DNA of 64,000 nt, from NCBI GenBank assembly GCA_003054695.1, contig QAZA01000011.1, positions 186,001-250,000 of the forward strand. Direction: 5' to 3'. Made by a program: the position numbers and the translations under genes. The first letter of the stretch is position 1; every line of letters starts with the position of its first letter. The DNA is from Verrucomicrobia bacterium LW23. GTDB taxonomy: Bacteria; Verrucomicrobiota; Verrucomicrobiia; Methylacidiphilales; UBA1321. Shown in pieces: positions 28,101 through 34,831 of this stretch. The notes below the pieces were generated by a model. The model was not told where the DNA came from. It searched no databases and saw nothing but the letters and a program-made list of their open reading frames with translations.

Positions 28101-28741
28101 GCCTGGAGGTTCTTGGGCCGCTGCCAGGCAGTCAGCAGGGACATTCCATGTCCCCGGGACAGGACGTGTCCCTGCCAGTTTCTGTCGCGCCGGGTGATCC
28201 CGAATCGTCGTCGGAACCTGAGGACGCGCGGCCGCTCAACGCCGAGCGCCCGGGCGGCACAGAGTACGGCACGTGGTGGCACGCCCTGATGGAGCGCCTG
28301 CCGTGGAGCGGCCCGGAGTCCGGGGCGGCAGCCCGGCTTGCCGCATTTGAAGCCGCGCTCCCGCTGTGCCAACTGCCCGAGCGCGCCAGGCGCGAGTTCG
28401 ATTTGCTGCAGCAAAGCGAGTTGCCTGCGCGCCTGGCAGCGCCGGGTCTGGTGCTGCATGCGGAGCTCCCCTTCCTCCTGGCCGAGACGGCGACACCCGA
28501 GGCATGCCTCGAGGGCATCATCGACATGGCGTGGTTCGATCCTGCAAGCGACCGCTGGACAGTGCTGGACTGGAAGACAAACTTCATTCGAGCGGAGCAG
28601 TCCGAGGAGCTGCGGCAGTTGTATATGCCTCAGCTACAAGCCTATGCAAGGGCACTGACGCGGCTTACCGGCAAGGGTGCTTCGGCCGTTATCTACTCCA
28701 CAACGCTCGGCGTGCTTCTCAGCGCGGACGTTGCCGAGTGA
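25148..28741 (+). CDS. AddA/RecB-like UvrD-family helicase with C-terminal PD-(D/E)XK nuclease
   Basis: A 1197-residue helicase-nuclease. Motif I is APAGVGKT at residues 38-45, motif Ia VVTYTDRAAREMKRR, motif II LDEAQDTDP, motif III WAMVGDFQQSIYG, motif IV region VTFRCSQSVVGFVN, motif V LITSYKAKGLEWDAVVIP, motif VI ERLLYVMCTRPRRTLVL. The C-terminal nuclease has the GTEYGTWWHALME entry helix and the active-site run GIIDMAWFD with LDWKTNF (Asp and Lys of D-x-K). This is the AddA architecture. An AddB partner is not adjacent. Two in-frame stretches (about residues 397-408 and 997-1009) are encoded by palindromic DNA repeats and lie in non-conserved linkers. Confidence 0.88.
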   Translation: MTESNLTPEPPRPGQPVDQPERERFIYGLDRNFSVIAPAGVGKTRSIVERIAAIAAQPDAVQVLPHLVVVTYTDRAAREMKRRARQRILQLQSVAGQSHAEAADSSATPAPAISPAAVAAFNQTFFGTIHSLCVKLLQTHGHFLGVPAKFEVADDDRLDELWDEFISNDIPWQHSLSEAERTAMLRHIGLLDVFRLSREVRLPLPEPLEPPGPVPAVPLDALIAELQASNSKHDTVADTLSNAQRFQRQMDRAAKDVKRSVTAPASPAFDAINHNLDQPLPGEVFCPLPERKTKAKALATMWDDTFRPLRDWLSRAATVAAVEIAEAFVQFRIRQGVLTFDDQVSLALELLSTPEIAARILKKPWRIILDEAQDTDPIQFQVLLRLARVLGAELKEGTSDVPGTSHVPADAWRWAMVGDFQQSIYGQRADIPTYRQHHLEITTAPNGAQATFQVTFRCSQSVVGFVNTVFPHVFAPKEDTKQPGASGAAAATLDDQARFVQLMAAATTAQGQVLRLPVAALPEPEHRETPDGRPSKRRRKDAEVASHVAEHVAHSIQTLGLEGLQASRWSEVAVLCPRIAWLAPIRKALAARGIDSQSLSTHDIAGDHPARAWLTALVWVMAEPLSGYEIVGVLRDIFGLPDHVLASFSGGDGARFQIASAPQTIALTRDTAALPVRDALVFLAGLREKIATMPVRTAVELILSETQLLERLELLPDVRDWPGGSMRDELEALLVLAAHAEAAGTTFRGYAHNLRNSFGTARSETRIKPDAVQLITSYKAKGLEWDAVVIPFMFREIQMRTKHYPRFTQLSPGQNPRVIFSRDDTREPERAAADRIRDMEYERLLYVMCTRPRRTLVLTDDSACWAEPKYNKAAETMQRTFARCMRLDKVPEVQQLWDALPLAPALSADEIPAPAPSESSASAGRAALSAPVSAPGAGRPAHFETAQTLPLFQHARDQWERRRELASRTAGGFRRRVTPHSLAKSLEVLGPLPGSQQGHSMSPGQDVSLPVSVAPGDPESSSEPEDARPLNAERPGGTEYGTWWHALMERLPWSGPESGAAARLAAFEAALPLCQLPERARREFDLLQQSELPARLAAPGLVLHAELPFLLAETATPEACLEGIIDMAWFDPASDRWTVLDWKTNFIRAEQSEELRQLYMPQLQAYARALTRLTGKGASAVIYSTTLGVLLSADVAE
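26336..26372 (+). repeat. 37-bp double palindrome, copy 1, inside the helicase gene
   Basis: Two adjacent 7-bp palindromes: GGGACAT-CCG-ATGTCCC then AGGGACA-AGCCA-TGTCCCT. It aligns base for base with the copy at 28138-28174 over most of its length. It is read in frame as GTSDVPGTSHVP. Confidence 0.85.
28138..28174 (+). repeat. 37-bp double palindrome, copy 2, inside the helicase gene
   Basis: GGGACAT-TCC-ATGTCCC, then CGGGACA-GGAC-GTGTCCCTG. The DNA matches copy 1 but the codon register differs by one phase, giving the unrelated peptide GHSMSPGQDVSLP. This shows that the repeat exists at the DNA level, not as a protein repeat. Confidence 0.85.
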
Positions 28742-28772
28742 TTATGCGGCGGCCGGATCAGGGCGCGCAAAA

Positions 28773-28807
28773 GCCTCGAGTCCACCGGGTTACGGCGGAG
28801 TCGAGGC
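28773..28807. terminator. Hairpin between convergent helicase and rpmB genes
   Basis: GCCTCGA (28773-28779) pairs with TCGAGGC (28801-28807), extended after a G-G mismatch by TCC/GGA, with a loop of about 13 bases. It sits in the 120-base gap between two converging gene ends. The T-run is absent, so it may be a Rho-assisted or bidirectional end. Confidence 0.5.
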
Positions 28808-28860
28808 ATCATGCAATCACCCGGGAGCCTGCGGCCTGGGCAGCGGGCGGGTTCTGATCG

Positions 28861-29124
28861 TTAGATCAGGCCGGCGCCGCTGAGGACGGCATGGGCGCCG
28901 TTCTTGGAGATCGTCTTGATGGCGCGAGCGGTCAGCTTGACGGTGACGAAGCGTTTGAGCTCCGGCACGAAAACGCGCTTGGTCTTCAGGTTAGGGAAGA
29001 AGGTCCGCTTGGTGTTGGCGGTGACGTGCATACCGATACCGCCCTTTTTCTTGGCTTTACCGGAGCGGAGGATGTAGTTGCCGCGGGCGGGACGCGTGCC
29101 GCGGACTGCGCATGTGCGAGACAT
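28861..29124 (-). CDS. rpmB: 50S ribosomal protein L28 (bL28)
   Basis: An 87-residue L28. The start is ATG 29122-29124 (MSRTCAVRGTRPARGN), because L28 always begins with an S-R-x-C element; the open frame further upstream is not coding. Motifs include the basic tail region NTKRTFFPNLKTKRVFV and the C-terminal KTISKNGAHAVLS. It is a zinc-binding family in some bacteria through Cys pairs, but only one Cys remains here, the C- type. Last gene of a rightmost-to-left cluster with rpsR and a DksA-like gene. Confidence 0.95.
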   Translation of the reverse strand: MSRTCAVRGTRPARGNYILRSGKAKKKGGIGMHVTANTKRTFFPNLKTKRVFVPELKRFVTVKLTARAIKTISKNGAHAVLSGAGLI

Positions 29125-29232
29125 AATGTGTTGGAAGTCAGAGATTTGGGACAGAGGGGAGCAGGCTGTGCGCAGCGCGCATGGCCGTAAAAGCTCGGTG
29201 GAACAGGCAACCGGTGCGTGGAAACGCGCCAA

Positions 29233-29466
29233 CTACTTCAGCAGCAGCACGTTGCGGGCGCGCTTGATTTCCTGGGTGAGCTTGCGGTGCAGCTTGGTGG
29301 GCATGCCGGTGATGCGGCGGGGGAGGATACGGCCCTTTTCCGTGGTGAATTTCTTCAGCAGGTCCACATTTTTGAAGTCAATGGCGTCGGCATTGATATC
29401 GATGCGGCGCTTGGCCAGGGAACGCAGCGTACGGCGGCGGGGGCGATTGGATTTGGGGGCGGGCAT
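29233..29466 (-). CDS. rpsR: 30S ribosomal protein S18 (bS18)
   Basis: A 77-residue S18, matching the usual 75-80 residues. Core family segments are visible: [26 protein letters not shown] followed by [20 protein letters not shown]. The basic N-terminus ([13 protein letters not shown]) is typical. It lies 108 bases upstream of rpmB and 117 bases downstream of the DksA-like gene, a plausible co-transcribed ribosomal cluster. Confidence 0.96.
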   Translation of the reverse strand: MPAPKSNRPRRRTLRSLAKRRIDINADAIDFKNVDLLKKFTTEKGRILPRRITGMPTKLHRKLTQEIKRARNVLLLK

Positions 29467-29583
29467 ATGCGGGGGTCAGCGGGTTGGCACTGGGTGGACC
29501 GGGGCATCTAATCAACACCTGTGCAAGCAGCTGGCTTGCAAGGGGTTGCGGTCTGCCGGAGTCCGAAGTTGATCGGTCGTTGT

Positions 29584-30204
29584 TTAGTCTCTGTCCTTGT
29601 TCTTGCGGTCTTCGTCGTCGGACGAATCGTCTTCCTCTTCGGAGAACGAGTCGTTGACGTCCATGAATTGCGGCCCGGATTCCCAGCGCCGACGTCCGCG
29701 GTTTTCTTTCTCAAGTTGCTTTTGGCACTCGATAGTAAAGCGGGCAAATGGGTTGGCGTCCAGCCTTGTCCGCGGAATTTCCTTGCCAGACATTTCGCAA
29801 ACGCCGTAAGTTCCTGCCTCAATGCGCTTAAGCGCTTCCTCAATCTCGTACAGGGCATCCTGTTCTTGAGAGAGGAGCGTGAGGGCAAAATCGTGCTCGT
29901 AGGCGTCGCTGCCTGCGTCCGCCTGATGCAGGCCAACGGCCGAGCTTTCGCCCTTGGCGCGGAGGCTGTCCTTGGCCACACCCTGCATCTGGTCCAGCAT
30001 CGCGTCGCGCATCTCAAGCAAACGCGTCTTTTGACGGGCAAAGAAGTCCACGACCGACAGGTCGTCGAGCTCGCTCTTGACGTTCTTGGCCTGTTCCCTG
30101 AGCGCGGCGGGGCCAACCGGTTTGCCAACCGGTGCCTTGGGCAGTTTGGGGCCAGGGGGGGGCGGCGCCTTCGAGGACGTCAGCTTTTTGGGTTTCTCAG
30201 CCAT
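29584..30204 (-). CDS. DksA/TraR-family protein with degenerate zinc finger and disordered ends
   Basis: A 206-residue member of the DksA/TraR group, which bind RNA polymerase through its secondary channel. The central part (about residues 55-130) is a coiled coil (MRDAMLDQMQGVAKD ... YEIEEALKRIEAGTYGVC). The finger segment reads CEMSGKEIPRTRLDANPFARFTIEC; in the family four Cys bind zinc (CxxC and CxxC), but here only one Cys of each pair is left. The N-terminal 40 residues are Pro/Lys-rich and the C-terminus is an acidic/Ser tail (EEEDDSSDDEDRKNKDRD). Start ATG 30202-30204. It is co-directional with rpsR. Confidence 0.85.
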   Translation of the reverse strand: MAEKPKKLTSSKAPPPPGPKLPKAPVGKPVGPAALREQAKNVKSELDDLSVVDFFARQKTRLLEMRDAMLDQMQGVAKDSLRAKGESSAVGLHQADAGSDAYEHDFALTLLSQEQDALYEIEEALKRIEAGTYGVCEMSGKEIPRTRLDANPFARFTIECQKQLEKENRGRRRWESGPQFMDVNDSFSEEEDDSSDDEDRKNKDRD

Positions 30205-30408
30205 AGGAGTTGGCTAATTTAGTCGTGAAAAGGGGCCTTGCCAAGCAGAAAATGTGTGGAATGTTCGCTTTTTTTGCAACAGGTGTGTGACGAGACCAAT
30301 GCTGGCACTACATTCACCTCCTGTCGCGGCTCGATTCTCTTGGTAGTCGGATCAGTTATCGCAGCCTTTACAATAATCACTGCGTTTTTGTCCGCAAGCG
30401 ACACGCAG

Positions 30409-30438
30409 TTGCAGCGAACCCGGCCGCTGCGCTATAAC
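30409..30438 (+). promoter_or_regulatory. Candidate sigma-70-type promoter of recF
   Basis: TTGCAG (30409-30414), 18-base spacer, TATAAC (30433-30438). The predicted start would be near 30445, about 20 bases before the recF ATG. Confidence 0.5.
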
Positions 30439-30464
30439 GTCTGGTCAGCCGCCTTTCCTCCCTC

Positions 30465-31697
30465 ATGACGCCCGCGCTTCGCCTCCGCCTTCACCAGTTT
30501 CGCTGCCATGCGGAGCTGGAGTTGCACTTGCCGACGGGGCGCCACTTTTTCTTCGGGCACAACGGCAACGGCAAGACGACGGTGCTGGAGGCGCTCTATT
30601 ATGTCAGCCGGTTACGCTCCTTTCGTACGGCACTTCCGCGCGAGCTTGCAGCGCATGGCTCACAAGTCTTTCGCGTGGAGGCAGATGTGTATGGGCGCGG
30701 CGCTGCCGCGGCGGCGGGCAGCGATAACGATGGCTTTTATGATGCGGACGATCCCGACAAACTTTGTGTGACCTGGGAGAACGGCGCGCGCTCGCTTCTG
30801 CTGAACGATCAGCCGCCGCGCCTCGCGGAGTTCTGGGGGCGCCTGCCGACGGTGCTTTTTGAGGACGGCGACCGCGCTATTGTAACCGGCCCCGGCGCGG
30901 GCCGCCGGGCGTGGGTGGACGGTCTGGCAGCGCAGCGGGATCCCTCGTATGTGGCTCTAGCCCAACGCTATGCGCGCGCGCTCAAGCAACGTAACGCGTG
31001 GCTCAAGTCGCATGGTGGGGATCGCGCGGTGGGAGACGTGCTGACCGCTCAGCTGACCGGGCTGGGCCGCGCCGTAACGGAGCGCCGCGCTGCGCTTAGC
31101 AGGGAGCTTAACGCTTTGTGGCCCAGCGCTTTGGCTAAGATGGGCGTGCCGTCCGCCATGGCCATGGCGGCGAGGACTCCAGGCGCCGCAGGTGCTGGCG
31201 AGGAGTGGGATGCAGCGGATACGGAATTCTGCGGAATCCTTTATGAGCCAAGCTTTTGTGTGGATCGGACGGCAGCGGCAGGCGGGGAGGCATGCTTTGT
31301 GGCGCGCGAGCCGGACTGGAATTCTGTTGCCGGCGCCGAGCACCGCCAGCAGGTGACGCTTCTGGGGCCGCACCGCGATGACTGGAAGCTGGTGCTGGGC
31401 GGCAAGGCTCTGGCAAAATTTGGCAGCGAGGGCCAGCAACGCGCCGGAGCGCTGGCGTTGCGCCTTGCGGAGGCGGAACTCATTCGGCGCAAACGGGATA
31501 CGTGGCCCGTATTTTTGATGGACGACGTGACGCCGCAGCTGGACGACGCGCGCCGCGCCGCGCTGGAGGCGCAGCTTCCGGCCGAGGCGCTGATCCTAAT
31601 CACCTCTCCCGAGGACCGGGGCTGGGCGCGGCCGGGGAGCGGGGACTGCGTGTGGCAGGTAAGCCCGGGCAGGGCGGAGCTGGCGCGGTGGAATTAA
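30465..31697 (+). CDS. recF: DNA replication and repair protein RecF
   Basis: A 410-residue SMC-like ATPase that loads RecA at ssDNA gaps with RecOR. Walker A is GHNGNGKTT at 31-39, the start is the RecF hallmark LRLHQFRCHAELEL, the signature is KFGSEGQQRAGALALRLAEAELI near 320 and Walker B is FLMDDVTPQLD. A glycine/alanine-rich extension near residue 80 (GRGAAAAAGSDNDG) and another near 240 are not in most RecF. It is not with dnaA-dnaN here, and sits divergent from the DksA-like gene. Confidence 0.93.
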   Translation: MTPALRLRLHQFRCHAELELHLPTGRHFFFGHNGNGKTTVLEALYYVSRLRSFRTALPRELAAHGSQVFRVEADVYGRGAAAAAGSDNDGFYDADDPDKLCVTWENGARSLLLNDQPPRLAEFWGRLPTVLFEDGDRAIVTGPGAGRRAWVDGLAAQRDPSYVALAQRYARALKQRNAWLKSHGGDRAVGDVLTAQLTGLGRAVTERRAALSRELNALWPSALAKMGVPSAMAMAARTPGAAGAGEEWDAADTEFCGILYEPSFCVDRTAAAGGEACFVAREPDWNSVAGAEHRQQVTLLGPHRDDWKLVLGGKALAKFGSEGQQRAGALALRLAEAELIRRKRDTWPVFLMDDVTPQLDDARRAALEAQLPAEALILITSPEDRGWARPGSGDCVWQVSPGRAELARWN

Positions 31698-31817
31698 CGG
31701 CTCCGCGCGGAATATCTCCTGCGATTGACTAGCTGTGTGGTATATGCGCAGATTTTTACGCTGTTATACGTAAGTTTAATGTTGCAATCCCGCTCGTGGT
31801 TCCGCAATATTACACAC

Positions 31818-34466
31818 ATGAATATGGAGCCGCGCGATGACGACGCCTCGCAGGAGATGAACAAACCCTCCTGTCCCGCGCCACCGCCTTCCGTTTCTGG
31901 TATCCACCGACCGCTGGAGCGGGCTCGCTGGAGCGAGATTGCAATCGCGACCGGGTGTGTGGTTTTTGCGTTATCTTCTGCGCTGCAAAGCTTTGGGCGG
32001 TTTGACTCCGACGGGCGGATGCGCATGGACTTTATTCTGCCACGCGCCGCTGAGGTTGCGCCTGCCCGTTCGGCGGCAACGGCAGACGTCGCGCCTTCCA
32101 AAGCCGCGGCGCCACTGGGGAGCGGCGCGCTCGAGATTGTTACGGAGCAGTCGGCGTCCGCATCCCCCACGCCGGCGGGGGATGCGCCGGTTCCGGCGCC
32201 CCCGGTTTCGCGGGCAGGAGCGCCCGCAAGTGCTTCGCAGACAAGGAATCGCGCGGGGTCCGGAGCCTCTGCTGCGCCCGCCGCCACGGCGGCCACGCCG
32301 CGCGTTCCGGAGCGGCTGCGCTCGGCGGGAACGCCGGCGCCCAGCAAGCACGCGCGCATGAATAGTGCGGTGGCATTTGGGCCGCCCGCGCCGGGGGAGG
32401 CGGGTATCCACGGACCCAGTTTGCCCTCGCCGGCGCCCGCTGGAGCCTCGGTGATGAGCCATGCCGTGCTTGAGGGCAACGGCGTGGACAAAGGAAAGGC
32501 TGAGGACCAGCTTATCGGCCCGGAGGAGCCGGCGCTTGCCAGCGCGACGTCCTACGCGCAGGGCGATGGTGCTTCGGCCGATCCCGAATCGGGTGCGCGG
32601 CGGGAAACCAACAGTGCAGACGCTCCGCGTAAGCCGTTGCCGTTGCAACCTTTACCTGGCTCCGATGAAGAGCTTGGGGCACCGGCGCAGCGTGCTACGC
32701 CGGCGGGGCCCGCGGCCCCTTCGGAGTCCGCTGCGCCAGGCATAGGCGCTAACTTTTTGCAGGGCGGCGGGGGGGAGGCGGTGGAGCTGCCGAGCTCTGG
32801 CGGCGGACTGGTGGCGCGGAACATTCCGCCACGGGTGAGTTCGATTTCGCCGCTGGCGGCAATGGGGCGGGCGCCGGGGGCGATGGATTTGCAGCAGTGC
32901 TTTCGGCTGGCTGCCATTCGGAGCGACACGCTGAAGATCAGCTTCGAGGATATTGCGGCAGCCAAGGCGCGCACGTCGCAGACGATTGCGGCGCTGTACC
33001 CGACGATTCGGTTTAACAGCAACCACAATTTTTTTGATACAAGCGGGCAGAACAGTGGGAACAATAGCGCGTTTACGTTTGACCCGTCGTCGGCAGGCGC
33101 CACGGGGCAGGCTACGACGGTCGATTCCTCCAGCTTAGGCATTTCGTCGACGCAGGCCAACGATTACGTGATGAACACGACGTTGAGCATGTCGCTTCCT
33201 ATCTTCAACGGCCTCAAGAACATCAACGACATTTACGCGGCGCGCGCCGGCACGGAGAGCAGCCAGCAAAGCCTGCGCCGCAGCTACCAGACTTTATATG
33301 GCGACGTGGCCGAGGCGTTTTACCAGATCCTCTCCAGCGAGGGCGTGATTCTTGTGCTGCGCGACCAGGTGAGTGCCCTGGAGGCGCGGGTGCGCGAGCT
33401 TCAGGACCGCGTGCAGCTGGGGCGCAGCCGCCCGAGCGAGTTGCTGCAGGCGCGCGCCGACCTGGCCAGCACAAAGGTGAGCATTGAGCAGGCCAAGGGG
33501 ACTCTGGCGGCCGCGCGCGAGCTGATGGCGTTTTATATTGGCGTGCCATCTAACTCCTTTGCGCTGAGGGAGTCGCAGAAATTTCCGCACAGCCGCACGC
33601 TGGAGAGTTACCTGCGCACGGTTGGCGCTCGGCCGGATATTTTACAGCGTGTCGCGTCGGAGAGACAGGCGAAGCATCAGCTTTCCTCGGCCAAGGGGGC
33701 GCTGTGGCCCACCATTAACCTGACGTCGGACATTACGCTGGTGGCGGAGCCGGAGTCGAACCAGGACTGGACGGTGGGGCTGACGATCAGCCTGCCGATC
33801 TTTGACGGCGGGCTGATAATCTCGCAAATACGTGAGCGCAAGGCACTTTTGCGGCAAAGCGCATTGAATGTGCGGCAGGTGATGCGCCAGGCGGATCAGG
33901 AGATACGCACGTCATTCGTCAACTTCAGTGCGTCGGCGGCGCAAGTGCTTCAGCTGCGGGAGTTTGTGGAGCTAAGCGGGCTGAGCTTTGACGCGCAGGC
34001 GGCGGATTACAAGCTGGGCATCGTCAGCAACCTGGACGTGCTTAACGCTTTACGCACATTTCACGACGCGCGCCGGCAATACCACGACGCGGACATGACA
34101 GGGCGCCTCAATCTCATCAAGCTGCACGTGGCAGCCGGCACGACAGGTACCAGCATGCCCGAAGTGGAAAGCGGCAACGTGCGACGCGGCTTTGGCCCCG
34201 CGGATGGCCCCGTAGAGCCCGGGCATTACGACGTGCCGGTGCCGGCGGACGGCAGCTTCCAGACATTCAGCGGCAGCACAGGTGCCGCACACGCCCCGCG
34301 CGCGGTGCCCGTCGCCATGCCGGTTACCCGTGCCGCTGGTGGAGATAAGCCGCGCGCGGCGTCGGAGGACACGAAGCTGGGCAAGAAGACGTCCGCCTCA
34401 TCCGGCAACGCAAAGGCGAAATCCCCGAAAAGCAGTGGCGAGGGGAAGAAGAAGAGCGCTCCGTAG
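31818..34466 (+). CDS. TolC-like outer-membrane efflux protein with long disordered N-terminal region
   Basis: About 882 residues from ATG 31818 (an ATG at 31779 or 31824 is also possible; the in-frame TTG at 31725 looks like part of a TTGACT promoter box). A hydrophobic segment about residues 38-58 (IAIATGCVVFALSSALQSF) may serve as the signal or as an anchor. Then about 270 residues rich in Ala/Pro/Ser/Glu are probably disordered. The outer membrane efflux domain begins around residue 345 (MDLQQCFRLAAIRSDTLKISFEDIAAAKA) and contains two OEP repeats with coiled-coil helices, ending near NVLDALRTFHDARRQYHD. The C-terminus is Lys/Ser-rich. Expected partner is an adaptor such as the MacA-like protein 15 kb upstream. 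Confidence 0.85.
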   Translation: MNMEPRDDDASQEMNKPSCPAPPPSVSGIHRPLERARWSEIAIATGCVVFALSSALQSFGRFDSDGRMRMDFILPRAAEVAPARSAATADVAPSKAAAPLGSGALEIVTEQSASASPTPAGDAPVPAPPVSRAGAPASASQTRNRAGSGASAAPAATAATPRVPERLRSAGTPAPSKHARMNSAVAFGPPAPGEAGIHGPSLPSPAPAGASVMSHAVLEGNGVDKGKAEDQLIGPEEPALASATSYAQGDGASADPESGARRETNSADAPRKPLPLQPLPGSDEELGAPAQRATPAGPAAPSESAAPGIGANFLQGGGGEAVELPSSGGGLVARNIPPRVSSISPLAAMGRAPGAMDLQQCFRLAAIRSDTLKISFEDIAAAKARTSQTIAALYPTIRFNSNHNFFDTSGQNSGNNSAFTFDPSSAGATGQATTVDSSSLGISSTQANDYVMNTTLSMSLPIFNGLKNINDIYAARAGTESSQQSLRRSYQTLYGDVAEAFYQILSSEGVILVLRDQVSALEARVRELQDRVQLGRSRPSELLQARADLASTKVSIEQAKGTLAAARELMAFYIGVPSNSFALRESQKFPHSRTLESYLRTVGARPDILQRVASERQAKHQLSSAKGALWPTINLTSDITLVAEPESNQDWTVGLTISLPIFDGGLIISQIRERKALLRQSALNVRQVMRQADQEIRTSFVNFSASAAQVLQLREFVELSGLSFDAQAADYKLGIVSNLDVLNALRTFHDARRQYHDADMTGRLNLIKLHVAAGTTGTSMPEVESGNVRRGFGPADGPVEPGHYDVPVPADGSFQTFSGSTGAAHAPRAVPVAMPVTRAAGGDKPRAASEDTKLGKKTSASSGNAKAKSPKSSGEGKKKSAP

Positions 34467-34831
34467 AGCAGTTTTACCCTTGTGCAGAGACTCTGCTGAC
34501 CAAAAAGCTGAAGAGGGGTCACATTTTGTAAAGAACTCTCAGTGTTCTCCAGCATCCCCCTTGATCCCCACTTAGAGGCTTATATCCCCCCTCAGAGCGA
34601 GACAATCTGCCTGATTTCTGGCACCCGGATTAGGAAGCAGATTCTCTCGCTCTAAAGGGGATATAAGCCTCTAAGTGTGGGGATAAAGGGGGGAAGGATT
34701 AACTCGAGTACTTCCGCTTGTTGCTTATCAGCGGGTGTACTATCCTTCGGCGCTGCTGGGGGAGCGGGAAAAACTGAGGCTTCTGTCCCTCCGGCGGTCG
34801 TCTGGTTGATCCGCAACTTGCTGCCGGGGAG
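34467..34831. other. Intergenic region between converging genes, no gene seen
   Basis: About 365 bases between the end of the TolC-like gene and the end of the dacA-like gene. It is occupied mostly by the palindromic element described separately. No ORF with family resemblance was found. Confidence 0.6.
34555..34694. repeat. Long imperfect palindrome (MITE/REP-like or bidirectional terminator)
   Basis: The left arm (34555-34613, start TCCCCCTTGATCCCCAC) is the reverse complement of the right arm (about 34628-34694, end GGGGATAAAGGGGGGA) with several mismatches and small indels: the 20-base core TTAGAGGCTTATATCCC, and AGAGCGAGA(C/G)AATCTGC, are conserved in both arms. The centre is about 15 bases. 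Gene ends on both sides point into it, so it could stop both transcripts, but its length and quality are more like a mobile palindromic repeat. Confidence 0.8.

Noticed and set aside
34555-34694. tRNA or riboswitch in the convergent gap
   Set aside because: The pairing is a plain long palindrome; no anticodon arm, acceptor end or aptamer pattern is visible.
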